Made by a program: the position numbers and the translations under genes. From Bacteroidales bacterium (lineage in GTDB: Bacteria > Bacteroidota > Bacteroidia > Bacteroidales > PUMT01): DNA of 41,378 bases. Location: the NCBI GenBank assembly GCA_007134675.1, contig SLKJ01000039.1:1-41378 (forward strand), written 5' to 3'. The notes under the pieces are model-generated. The model had not been told where the DNA came from and ran no database searches. It saw only the letters and a program-made list of their open reading frames with translations. Positions 26,983 through 35,303 of this stretch are shown piece after piece (positions within the stretch are counted from its first letter, which is position 1; each line of letters starts with the position of its first letter).

Positions 26983-27567
26983 ATGGTTGAAAAAACTAAA
27001 GTCTCCGATAAAGAGATCAAAAATTATCTTGAGGAATTCAGCAAAGGAAACAAAAAAGCTTTTGACAAACTGTTTCCTTTAGTTTACAGGGAGCTCAGAA
27101 AAAATGCACACAAACTTCGTTTCAGGTTTTTTGACCTTGAAACATTAAATACCACGGCTTTGGTCCATGAGACATATCTTAAAATTATTCGATCAGGATC
27201 AGTAGATTTTAAGAGCAGGACACATTTTTATTTTGTTGCCTCAAGAGCCATGCGACAGATCCTTGTAAATGCGTCCCTGAAAAAAAGGACCCTCAGTCGT
27301 GGAGGGAATGAAAAGCCGCGATCGCTTGATGAAATTAAAAATTTTATTCAGCTGAGTGATCAGACTTCCGAGGAGCTCCTTCTTGTGAATGATGCCCTTA
27401 AAAAGCTTGAAAATGAAAACAACCGTCAGGCAAGGATAGTAGAGTGCAGGTTTTTTGGTGGGATGTCTGTTGAAGAGACAGCCGTTGCCCTTGATATAAG
27501 TCCCGCAACGGTAAAAAGGTCATGGAATGTTGCAAGAACATGGTTGTACAACAATTTAAAATCCTAA
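26983..27567 (+). CDS. ECF-type RNA polymerase sigma factor (TIGR02999-like)
   Basis: A 194-residue sigma-70-family factor of the ECF group often paired with Ser/Thr kinases (Sigma70_ECF, PF07638). Region 2 includes 'FDKLFPLVYRELRKNAHKLR', 'LNTTALVHETYLKI' and 'FKSRTHFYFVASRAMRQILV', all characteristic. Region 4 includes 'RIVECRFFGGMSVEETAVAL' followed by the helix-turn-helix 'DISPATVKRSWNVARTWLY'. There is no anti-sigma gene; a kinase gene follows 13 nt downstream, so phosphorylation of the sigma factor or a partner is the likely control. Target promoters are unknown. Confidence 0.9.
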   Translation: MVEKTKVSDKEIKNYLEEFSKGNKKAFDKLFPLVYRELRKNAHKLRFRFFDLETLNTTALVHETYLKIIRSGSVDFKSRTHFYFVASRAMRQILVNASLKKRTLSRGGNEKPRSLDEIKNFIQLSDQTSEELLLVNDALKKLENENNRQARIVECRFFGGMSVEETAVALDISPATVKRSWNVARTWLYNNLKS

Positions 27568-27580
27568 TTGATCTGCTTTT

Positions 27581-28705
27581 ATGAGATTGTCTGATGAAAC
27601 CTGGGACAGGATATCACATCTTTTTGAAATTTGCCAGGACCATCCACAGGAAAAATGGAATAAGATTTTATCCGGTAGCGGTGAAAAAAACTCCCTGATA
27701 CTGAAAGAAGTCATAGAACTTCTCAATAACAATAAGCAAGCCCGGATCTACTTTGATTCTCTCAGAAAAAAAATCGAAACCGATCTTTCAAAACAAGATC
27801 CACAAGATTTCCTGAGAGAGGGTGACTTTGTCGGAAAATTTCGCATAATAGAAGCGATTAGCCGGAGCGGTATGTCCGGGGTTTATTTGGCAGAGAGTAC
27901 AGATGGATCTTTTAACAGGTTTGTAGCCGTGAAGGTCATCAGACTTTCCTGCCTGTCGGGACGGCGGCACAAAAATTTCAAAATTGAAAAACATATTCTT
28001 AAATGTATCAATCACCCTAACATAGCAAACTATTATGGCACAGGAGTTACAGAAGAGGGTTTTCCCTTTATAGTTATGGAATATATTAAAGGGCTGCCGG
28101 TGGACCGGTACTGTGAGGAAAATCAACTTGATCTTTATAACAGGTTACTTCTGTATATTCAGATATGTGATGCATTACAACATGCGCACAATAATTTTAT
28201 TGTCCACCGCGATATTAAACCGGGAAACATTCTTGTTACAGATGATGGCACCATTAAGCTTCTGGATTTTGGAATATCTTCCATAACTGACCGGAAAGGG
28301 AAGAGCTCCGTTCAGGAAACCGGTTTTTCAGGAACGATAAGTTATGCATCACCTGAGCAACTGGATGGCAGGGCAACAACACCAGCTTCCGACATATACC
28401 AGATGGGCAAGGTCCTTTACCTTATTATTACCGGAAGTAACTACACCCTGACAGAAGATCATAATAAGGATGATGGATCCGGAGAAAACCGGTTTTTAAA
28501 TTTCAGTGCCGATCTTAGAAAAAAATTCCAAAAAACCTACCCATTGCCATTACAGAGGGACCTGCATTCCATTCTGGTAAAATCAATGTCAATAAATCCG
28601 GAGCTGAGGCATTTAAACGCAACCTCTTTAAAAAGCGATCTTGAAAACCTGGTTAAATTATTTTCCGGATGCAGTATTACAAGACCGGAGGGAAAACCCG
28701 GATAA
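27581..28705 (+). CDS. Hanks-type Ser/Thr protein kinase, soluble
   Basis: A 374-residue protein kinase. Residues 1-60 ('LSDETWDRISHLFEIC...KEVIELLNN') resemble the N-terminal segment of kinases paired with ECF factors in Acidobacteria and Planctomycetes. The kinase domain spans about 85-345, with the ATP-site lysine K118 ('VAVKVI'), 'HRDIKPGNIL' (209-218: catalytic D211, K213, N216), metal-binding 'DFG' (229-231), an activation-segment 'ASPEQL' and D271. The glycine loop is eroded: 'ISRSGMSGVYLA' where 'LGxGGMGxVYLA' is usual. It ends soon after the kinase domain with no membrane helix, TPR or sensor domain. It is probably co-transcribed with the sigma factor gene, with a terminator about 30 nt beyond. 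Confidence 0.9.
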   Translation: MRLSDETWDRISHLFEICQDHPQEKWNKILSGSGEKNSLILKEVIELLNNNKQARIYFDSLRKKIETDLSKQDPQDFLREGDFVGKFRIIEAISRSGMSGVYLAESTDGSFNRFVAVKVIRLSCLSGRRHKNFKIEKHILKCINHPNIANYYGTGVTEEGFPFIVMEYIKGLPVDRYCEENQLDLYNRLLLYIQICDALQHAHNNFIVHRDIKPGNILVTDDGTIKLLDFGISSITDRKGKSSVQETGFSGTISYASPEQLDGRATTPASDIYQMGKVLYLIITGSNYTLTEDHNKDDGSGENRFLNFSADLRKKFQKTYPLPLQRDLHSILVKSMSINPELRHLNATSLKSDLENLVKLFSGCSITRPEGKPG

Positions 28706-28735
28706 TACTTAAATATCCAAATTGAAATTTTAGCG

Positions 28736-28755
28736 CCGGGATTCACCCGGTTTTT
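28736..28755 (+). terminator. Intrinsic terminator after the sigma-kinase pair
   Basis: CCGGG-ATTCA-CCCGG followed directly by TTTTT: a 5-bp all-GC stem with a 5-nt loop and T-tract, 30 nt after the kinase stop. From here to 28912 I see no gene; the only structure is a loose 8-bp inverted repeat, AAGGATAC (28761-28768) with GTATCCTT (28812-28819). Confidence 0.6.
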
Positions 28756-28912
28756 GAACAAAGGATACTCATTTGTGGCCAATTTGGTCTGACTCCACCC
28801 TTGAATACTTTGTATCCTTAATCCTTCTGGCACATCATTACTGATGCATTGTATGCCAACACACTTAACTGCCAAAGGATATCGTTTGCCCAGAAGTTAT
28901 CGGTTAGCGCTG

Positions 28913-29503
28913 CTACCTTCTAAAAGAAACACCGAATGTGAATGCACCGAAAGCACTGTATCCCCCTTCAGCAAAAATTGCCATATTATCAGAGATATAG
29001 TACCTCACACCGGTACTGGGACCAATAAAGAATCTGGAAGTGTTACCGTAGGTACTTCCAACCCAATCTCCGCTGCTTGAATAACGTCTGAATTCCATAC
29101 CAACAAACAGAGTAACATACCAGTCAATCTTTTCTTCATCCATCCCCATATCGAATACCTCATTCAGAAAACCTGTCAGGTGAAAACTCCCCCGGCCACC
29201 GGCATTAATAAAAGTCCATGAATAACGGTAATCTGCCACGGCATATCGGTAACTCCACCTTGCAAAACCAAGATAGGGCCCGGCTGTGATAAAATCGTGA
29301 ACCCCCGTTTCATAATATGCAGACAGTGGCGGCACTCCAATACTCCGTGTACCCATGAATCCTGTGCCAAGGTATCCGAGAGAAATTCCTCCGCCAAGTA
29401 GATTATGGTCGCGGTATATCATCTTATCCTCTGCCTTTATCTCAGGAAAGGAGAAAAATAGAAAAAATACAAATGCAAGCGTTAGTAAACAGGCTTTTTT
29501 CAT
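28913..29503 (-). CDS. Small outer-membrane beta-barrel protein
   Basis: Starting at ATG 29503 gives 196 residues with a textbook signal peptide ('MKKACLLTLAFVFFLFF' onward, cleavage near Ile-Lys-Ala). The frame continues upstream to an ATG at 29572, but that would bury the signal. The mature part alternates Gly- and aromatic-rich strands ('YLGTGFMGTRSIGVPPLSAYYE', 'GPYLGFARWSYRYAVADYRYSW', 'FIGPSTGVRYYISDNMAIFAEGGYSAFGAFTFGVSFRR'), the pattern of 8-strand OmpA/OmpX-like barrels in Bacteroidota. It is not a recognised enzyme, and the function cannot be assigned. It faces the sigma/kinase pair and could be one of its targets, but nothing in the sequence proves that. Confidence 0.7.
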   Translation of the reverse strand: MKKACLLTLAFVFFLFFSFPEIKAEDKMIYRDHNLLGGGISLGYLGTGFMGTRSIGVPPLSAYYETGVHDFITAGPYLGFARWSYRYAVADYRYSWTFINAGGRGSFHLTGFLNEVFDMGMDEEKIDWYVTLFVGMEFRRYSSSGDWVGSTYGNTSRFFIGPSTGVRYYISDNMAIFAEGGYSAFGAFTFGVSFRR

Positions 29504-29728
29504 AGTTTGAGAATTTTGATTAACGGTATAGGATGTTACATTAACATTTAAATAATTCAATGCTGATTCCATGTATCAAAATATCAGCATAATAGAACAC
29601 TCTCATTTTTTCACTGAAACACCAGATATTGTTGAAATATGAGCATTGTTAATTTGAAATAAAAGTAGGAAAAAGATTTAACTTTTAAAATCATTTTTTC
29701 AACTTTTTCTTAACAGTCCTTAATCCCT

Positions 29729-29754
29729 GGAGACAGGTCTTTCGACCTGTCTCC
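29729..29754 (-). terminator. 11-bp hairpin with tetraloop downstream of the lipoprotein gene
   Basis: GGAGACAGGTC (29729-29739) and GACCTGTCTCC (29744-29754) are perfect inverted copies around 4 nt. Read on the minus strand, 8 nt after the lipoprotein stop, the loop is GAAA, a stable GNRA tetraloop. No T-tract follows directly. It may be a terminator/mRNA-stabilising hairpin or a copy of a dispersed palindromic repeat. The rest of 29504-29761 shows only AT-rich sequence. Confidence 0.55.
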
Positions 29755-29761
29755 ACATATT

Positions 29762-32359
29762 TCAGAAACCTACCTCATTTTCTCCGTTAATATTGATAAA
29801 ACTAATATCCGATCTTTCAATAACCCCACCGGCATGAGATCTGATCCCGTCTGCGGTACCATCGGTGATCTCTCCATTTGAGAGTTTAAGGAATCCGCCC
29901 CACACCTGTATTGCCTGCTGACGATTCCGGTCAGCTACCGTAGCACCAAAACCATTACTTCCAGTGTGCCTCAAAACAAAATGAGATATTTCGTTTTCCG
30001 AATTTGAAGACCTGACATTTATCCCGCGCCAGTGCCCCGGTACATTATTGCCTCCAACAAACTCAATTATTTCATTGGGAGTACCGATTGCACGGATTGA
30101 CCCTGTTTCAAGTATGTCGATACCGCCATTGCTTCCTGCCGCAAACCTTGCACCCGCCTCTATTACAAGATTTCCTTCTATCTGTACAATGCTTGGCAAT
30201 TCGTAAGGAACATCAAGCTTATCCCAGGTAATATTACCCGAAGCTGTTGTGTTTTCTCCGGACCTGATAATATCATCATCATTTCCTGAATATGAGCTCG
30301 CCCCGTCAAGTACATGGAAATACCTGGCATCAACCATTGCAAGCTTTTCATTACCGGAAAAGGTGTTATTTGAGAACTCTATATTCAGATTATTAACGTC
30401 ATGTCTTATCCAGAAAGCATGTTCACGGCTGTCATAAATGGCAATGTTGTCAATTGATATCCTTGCATTTTCATCCAGCATCAGGGATGCGACCCGGTTT
30501 CTCTCTGCTACAGAAACGCCGATGCCATTCTGGCCTCCGTGCTTAATGACCATATGAGAGAGCTGGTTCTCAGGATTGTTGGTTATGACTTTCATGCCTC
30601 TCCATGCACCCCGAACATTTATCTGACCGGTGAACTCAACAGGGTCGTTCTCCGAACCCAATACTTTTATGGCCCCGTTTCCCGATACATAGATATACCC
30701 GTCGTTATTGGCTTCAAATCGCGCACCTGCTTCAATTGTTACTACTCCGGCATCAATGGTTACCTGCGGAAGGGCATATGGAACATCAATTTTTTCCCAT
30801 GTCCGGTCCTGCGAAATTGTAACATCAGTTCCTGAGGTGATCCTGTCGGTATCATTACCTTCAAAAGAGCTGCTTCCATCCAGTACGTGGAAATATCTTG
30901 CATCAACCCAGCCGGCGTGCTCGTTATCTGTGATGGTATTTGAAGTAAATTCAATATCCATATTTCCGCCACCCCTTATCCAGAATGGATAATTCCGGCT
31001 TGATGAGATAGTTGAGTTTTTAACTGTAACTCTTGCATTTTCGTCAAGCATGAGACTCGTGTTTCTGTTTCTTTCTGCTACGCTACCACCAAGTCCACCC
31101 TGTCCCCCGTTATGAATTTCAACATATTCAAGCCTGTTAAGGTTGGGGCTTGTGATCCTGATACCATTCCAGTGCCCTCTCACGTCTATCTTGCCTCTGA
31201 ATACTATTGGATCCGTATCTTCACCAACTGCATGTATTGAGCCCTCAGATCTCACATAGATACCTTTGCCGTTGGAGACCAGAAACCGGGCACCTGGTTC
31301 TAAAACAAGGTCGCTGTCAACCGTCACCCCGGGTAGTTCAAGAGGAACGTTGAGCCTGGGCCATACAGTGGAAGAAGAGAGAGTCATGTCTGATGAAGCA
31401 GCAACATAATCATGTTCATTACCCGTATAATCGCTCTCTCCGTCAAGCAGATAGAACATTGAAACATCAGCATAGGCCGGCCTGGAATTAAGGGTGTAGC
31501 TGTTATTGGACAACTCAATAAAGGGGTTATTTATGGAATGAATGTAAAGACCATGTTCACTTCCTTCTGAGATGAGCATATTATGAGCCTTCAGCCTTGC
31601 TGCATCAGACTGGATAATCAGGTTAGCCTTGCGGTTTCGTTCGGCAATACTTCCTCCAATACCATCCGATCCTCCATGTTTTATCGCCATATAGGCAAGT
31701 TCATTTGCAGGATTGTTTGAGTCCACCCTCAACCCTCTCCAGTGGCCGGGAACTTTTACCGTGCCCCTGAAAATGATAGAATCCTGGGCTGTCCCTACTG
31801 CATTGATACTTCCATTCTGCAGGATCCTCATGCCGGCATCTGAACGGAATTCAACAATTACACCGGGCTCCACAACCAGATTTGCCGAGACCGTAATATT
31901 TGCAGTCACGATATAATCGGCTATACCATCAGGGGTTATTCTTTCCAGAACAGAATCATCGGTTATATTGCTGCTAATTTCAACAGCACCACTTGCCCCT
32001 GAATCAATTGCTGTTATGATTGTTTCATCGGTACTGCTTCCAAAGTTATTGCTGAGTGATAACCTGACCAGATATGTCCCCTCAGTATCAGGAGTAAAAC
32101 TTGCTGTTATTGAACCTGCGTTCTCTATGGAGGCGGAGCTTCCCGAAGGCCTCGATTCCAAAGTCCATGCCACCTGAACACCCTGGCCGGATTCATCAAC
32201 AGACCCCGTTCCGTCAAGTATAACTTCTTCTCCTGTTTCAACTGTCTGATCAGGTCCGGCATTTGCGATTACATTATAATCCGGGGTTAAATCATCATCT
32301 TCACATGCTGTTAAAAAAAACAGAATCCCGATTAGCAATAGTCCGGTAATATTTCTCAT
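29762..32359 (-). CDS. Lipoprotein with PKD-like domain and four ~190-residue beta-helix repeats
   Basis: An 865-residue lipoprotein with lipobox 'LTAC' (C19) followed by 'EDDD', the kind of acidic stretch associated with surface export in Bacteroidota. Residues about 28-118 form a PKD/Ig-like domain ('ANAGPDQTVETGEEVILDGTGS'). The rest is four tandem units of about 190 residues: Gly-His/Ala-Trp-Arg/Asn-Gly occurs at 205, 395, 584 and 775, and 'AERNR' or 'ADRNR' at 239, 428, 618 and 809. Each unit has an 'EPGARF'-like turn, 'GSI.AVG', a short 'HGG..G.GG' segment and (units 1-3) 'LDG.S.Y.GN', suggesting a right-handed parallel beta-helix. No catalytic residues are obvious; binding or adhesion is likely. 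It follows a cytochrome c peroxidase gene on the same strand. Confidence 0.85.
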   Translation of the reverse strand: MRNITGLLLIGILFFLTACEDDDLTPDYNVIANAGPDQTVETGEEVILDGTGSVDESGQGVQVAWTLESRPSGSSASIENAGSITASFTPDTEGTYLVRLSLSNNFGSSTDETIITAIDSGASGAVEISSNITDDSVLERITPDGIADYIVTANITVSANLVVEPGVIVEFRSDAGMRILQNGSINAVGTAQDSIIFRGTVKVPGHWRGLRVDSNNPANELAYMAIKHGGSDGIGGSIAERNRKANLIIQSDAARLKAHNMLISEGSEHGLYIHSINNPFIELSNNSYTLNSRPAYADVSMFYLLDGESDYTGNEHDYVAASSDMTLSSSTVWPRLNVPLELPGVTVDSDLVLEPGARFLVSNGKGIYVRSEGSIHAVGEDTDPIVFRGKIDVRGHWNGIRITSPNLNRLEYVEIHNGGQGGLGGSVAERNRNTSLMLDENARVTVKNSTISSSRNYPFWIRGGGNMDIEFTSNTITDNEHAGWVDARYFHVLDGSSSFEGNDTDRITSGTDVTISQDRTWEKIDVPYALPQVTIDAGVVTIEAGARFEANNDGYIYVSGNGAIKVLGSENDPVEFTGQINVRGAWRGMKVITNNPENQLSHMVIKHGGQNGIGVSVAERNRVASLMLDENARISIDNIAIYDSREHAFWIRHDVNNLNIEFSNNTFSGNEKLAMVDARYFHVLDGASSYSGNDDDIIRSGENTTASGNITWDKLDVPYELPSIVQIEGNLVIEAGARFAAGSNGGIDILETGSIRAIGTPNEIIEFVGGNNVPGHWRGINVRSSNSENEISHFVLRHTGSNGFGATVADRNRQQAIQVWGGFLKLSNGEITDGTADGIRSHAGGVIERSDISFININGENEVGF

Positions 32360-32512
32360 AACTAGTATTAATTTAGATTAATTTAATTTAAAATAAGTTT
32401 TCACTACCCAATACAAGATTTTTTGAAAAACCGGCTCATAAAATGCTGGATTTTTAAAAATATTTGCTACAGATTGTTTTTAATTCACATGCCTTTCGGG
32501 AAAAAGCAAACA

Positions 32513-33592
32513 TCACTCAAAGGAAGGTTTGGGAGTATCTGCCGTTGAAGGTGGAAGATCAGGAATCTTCAGAGCATATTCGGGAACTTCGCCGGAAAGG
32601 GCGTGCATGAAACTTACAAGAAAATCAAGCTCTTCATCGGTAAGGTCAATATCAAGCTGGGAACTTGCAACTTCCCGTATGGTTTCAGTAAGTGACCATT
32701 CGCTGCCATCATGGAAATAAGGGTAGGTCTCGGCAACATTAAGCAGGGAAGGAACCTTGAAGAAATGCATGTCTTCCTCCCTGCCGGTTAAATTAAACCG
32801 TCCGGAGTCAGGTTCAACATCATCTGAAAGTTCACGGGGAGTAATAAATTTCGAGAAAGTATGTCCACCAAGGGTCTCCCGGACATGGCAGGTAACACAA
32901 CCCACACTCATAAATGTTTCAAGCCCGTTAAGCTCCTCTTCGTTCAATGCATCAAGATCACCCTTAATGAAACTGTCAAAAGGGGAATAGGTTAAAAGAA
33001 TACGTTCAAAGGCACCTATCGCTACGCCAACATTTTTATAGGTAAGGGGCTCATCTTCCTCAGGAAAAGCAGCATGGAAACGTTTTACATATTCGGGAAT
33101 TGATTTGAGTACTGCAAGTACATGCTCTTCGGATGATGCCATTTCAACAGGATCAAGGATAGGCATCAAAGCCTGTGATTCAACATCGGGTTCTCGTCCA
33201 TCAAGGAATTGTGAACTGTGAAGTGCTGCGTTGAGAACGGTAGGAGCATTACGGGGACCTTTCTGCCAGCGGTGCCCTACTGAAACGGGAAGGTTGTCAA
33301 CACCTGCAAGGCCAAAATTATGACATGTATGGCAACTAATTAGTCCGCTCTTCGACAACCGGGGTTCGTAATAGAGCATTTTTCCAAGTTCAATAAGCTC
33401 TTCTGAAGCCTCTTGCCCTTCAGCAAAGGCATTATCCGGCATTGGCCGGAAAAAGACAGCTGCCTGTTCCAGAAGTTGTCTTTGGTATTGTTTGTCATAG
33501 GTATCAGCCTCTCCACAATTATTCAGCATAAAAACCAAAAATGCACTTACAGATAGTGTTAAGAGTGATGGAGCTACTATTTGAGATTTCAT
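32513..33592 (-). CDS. Di-heme cytochrome c peroxidase / MauG-family lipoprotein
   Basis: A 359-residue di-heme protein of the cytochrome c peroxidase/MauG family, which reduces peroxide or oxidises protein-derived substrates outside the cytoplasm. Heme c sites are C87-H-T-C90-H91 and C232-V-T-C235-H236. Between them are 'GHRWQKGPRNAPTVLNAALHSSQFLDGRE' and 'EPLTYKNVGVAIGAFERILL', typical of the family, and 'FKVPSLLNVAETYPYFHDGS' follows. A hydrophobic N-terminus ends in 'LNNC' (C26), a probable lipid-anchor site. It is 153 bp upstream of the repeat lipoprotein on the same strand, so a functional link is possible. The donor is unknown. Confidence 0.92.
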   Translation of the reverse strand: MKSQIVAPSLLTLSVSAFLVFMLNNCGEADTYDKQYQRQLLEQAAVFFRPMPDNAFAEGQEASEELIELGKMLYYEPRLSKSGLISCHTCHNFGLAGVDNLPVSVGHRWQKGPRNAPTVLNAALHSSQFLDGREPDVESQALMPILDPVEMASSEEHVLAVLKSIPEYVKRFHAAFPEEDEPLTYKNVGVAIGAFERILLTYSPFDSFIKGDLDALNEEELNGLETFMSVGCVTCHVRETLGGHTFSKFITPRELSDDVEPDSGRFNLTGREEDMHFFKVPSLLNVAETYPYFHDGSEWSLTETIREVASSQLDIDLTDEELDFLVSFMHALSGEVPEYALKIPDLPPSTADTPKPSFE

Positions 33593-33693
33593 AATAATCT
33601 GGTTTTAGGAAAATGCAATTTATAAAAACCGGATAATAATGGAAAGCCGGATTCTTTCTATAAGTATAATTGTTAATTAGTTTAATTACAGTG

Positions 33694-33718
33694 AAAAAAA
33701 TACTGCAATTATGGCAGC
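33694..33718 (-). terminator. Weak candidate terminator after the his operon
   Basis: On the minus strand, about 25 nt after the hisIE stop, a short CTGC...GCAG hairpin is followed by TATTTTTTT. The stem is only 4 bp, so this is tentative; it lies in the 150-bp gap between hisIE and the cytochrome c peroxidase gene. Confidence 0.25.
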
Positions 33719-33742
33719 ACATGAGTTCTTGCGTATAAAAAA

Positions 33743-34336
33743 TCAGGAGTGCCTTTTTTCAAGGACTGATATGACATCCCTTATTGAAAAGTTTTTCAGA
33801 CGGAGCAATACAAGCAGGTGATACAAAAGATCGGCGGATTCATTCAGAAACAGCTCTTCATTGTTGTCCTTAGACTCAATAATCAGTTCAACAGCTTCTT
33901 CTCCGAGCTTTTGAGCTACTTTGTTCAGACCGGCTTTGAACAGGTGTGTAGTGTAGGAATTTTCAGGAAGCTCCCTGTTTCTCTGCAGAATAAGATCATC
34001 AAGCTTTCCAAGGAATGCTATATCCCGGTTATTGACATTCCCGAAGCATGTATCGGTTCCTGTATGACATACCGGGCCCTTGGGTTCAACCATGAGCAGG
34101 AGGGTATCGCCGTCGCAATCCATCGATAGATCCTTGACCTCAAGCCAGTTTCCGCTTGTCTCCCCCTTTTCCCAGATCTGATTTCTGGACCGGCTGTAAA
34201 AAGTGGCTCTTTTTGTCAGAGCCGTGATTTCATAAGCTTCCTGGTTCATAAATGCAAGCATCAGCACTTTCAGGGTGTCGGCATCCTGAACAATTACGGG
34301 GACCAATCCGTCTCCTTTATTAAAATCTATTTTCAT
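33743..34336 (-). CDS. hisIE: Bifunctional phosphoribosyl-AMP cyclohydrolase / phosphoribosyl-ATP pyrophosphatase
   Basis: Catalyses steps two and three of histidine synthesis in one 197-residue chain. The N-terminal HisI part (1-105) has 'VLMLAFMNQEAYEIT', 'FYSRSRNQIWEKGETSGN', the metal-binding 'DCDGD' around 73-77 and zinc cysteines C90 and C97 in 'GPVCHTGTDTCF'. The C-terminal HisE part has 'KLGEEAVELIIESKDNN' and 'ESADLLYHLLVLL', the MazG-like Glu-x-x-Glu/Glu-x-x-Asp metal site. It is the last gene of the operon, but a 175-bp gap separates it from hisF, unlike the tight spacing elsewhere, so it may have extra input from its own promoter. Confidence 0.96.
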   Translation of the reverse strand: MKIDFNKGDGLVPVIVQDADTLKVLMLAFMNQEAYEITALTKRATFYSRSRNQIWEKGETSGNWLEVKDLSMDCDGDTLLLMVEPKGPVCHTGTDTCFGNVNNRDIAFLGKLDDLILQRNRELPENSYTTHLFKAGLNKVAQKLGEEAVELIIESKDNNEELFLNESADLLYHLLVLLRLKNFSIRDVISVLEKRHS

Positions 34337-34511
34337 AAGTAATTATTAAATTAAATCATTGGTCTTATGCACCTTACCATAAAAATATTTTCATTCTATT
34401 TTGTCAAAATATTGAAAATATTGTCATGGACGGTTCATTTCAAAAAATTCTTTTTATTATAATCATCTTCGTGTATGCCGGAATATTTAACATGGATCGT
34501 TTCGTGATATA

Positions 34512-35267
34512 CTATATTCTGACTGTCACGTTATTGTCATGAAGATACTTTTTCAGTTCCGGAATTGATATTTCATTGTAATGAAATACGCTTGCCGCAA
34601 GTGCTGCATCAGACTTACCCACGGTAAACGCTTCAAGGAAATGTTCGGGGGCCCCTGCCCCTCCTGAAGCAATTACCGGTATTGATAATGTTTCAGAAAG
34701 CATTGCCAGCTCCTTGCATGCATACCCGGTTTTAACCCCGTCATGGTCCATCGAAGTGAAAAGTATCTCACCTGCCCCTCTCATCCATACCTCACCTGCC
34801 CATTCGAACAATTCCCGGTCTGTCGCTATCCTGCCTCCATTCCTGTATACAACCCATCTGCCGTCAACAAATTTGGCATCGATTGCTACAACCAGGAACT
34901 GGCTTCCAAATGATTTTGCTATCTGGTCCACCAGGGCCGGATTCATCAGCACAGCGGAATTTACGCTAATTTTATCGGCACCAGCACTTAACAGCGCATC
35001 GGCATCCTGAATATGATTTACACCACCGCCAACGGTGAAGGGGATATTGATATTTTCAGCAACTCTCCTGACCAGATCAGAAAGAAGCTTTCTTTTCTCA
35101 TGTGTTGCAGTAATATCAAGGTAAACAAGCTCATCTGCACCCTGTTCGGAGTACCAGGCACCCTGAACAACCGGGTCGCCAACCTCTTTGAGGTTAATAA
35201 AATTTATTCCTTTTACAACCTTTCCGTCAAGCACATCAAGGCAGGGTATTATACGTTTGGCAAGCAT
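34512..35267 (-). CDS. hisF: Imidazole glycerol phosphate synthase cyclase subunit
   Basis: With HisH it converts PRFAR and ammonia to imidazole glycerol phosphate and AICAR. The 251-residue (beta-alpha)8 barrel has the two catalytic aspartates in the usual places: D11 in 'IIPCLDVLDGKVVKG' and D130 in 'LVVAIDAKFVDGRW'. The phosphate-binding 'VGGGVN' (79-84) and 'ASGGAG' are also present, and length matches the family. It is 36 nt downstream of hisA on the minus strand and followed by an unusually long gap before hisIE. Confidence 0.97.
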   Translation of the reverse strand: MLAKRIIPCLDVLDGKVVKGINFINLKEVGDPVVQGAWYSEQGADELVYLDITATHEKRKLLSDLVRRVAENINIPFTVGGGVNHIQDADALLSAGADKISVNSAVLMNPALVDQIAKSFGSQFLVVAIDAKFVDGRWVVYRNGGRIATDRELFEWAGEVWMRGAGEILFTSMDHDGVKTGYACKELAMLSETLSIPVIASGGAGAPEHFLEAFTVGKSDAALAASVFHYNEISIPELKKYLHDNNVTVRI

Positions 35268-35303
35268 AATGTAGAAATTTTTTTAACAAAACAATAAGCA
35301 GTA

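Noticed and set aside
28761-28819. 8-bp inverted repeat AAGGATAC / GTATCCTT as an attachment site or insertion remnant
   Set aside because: The arms are short, 43 bp apart, with no target duplication or transposase fragment nearby.
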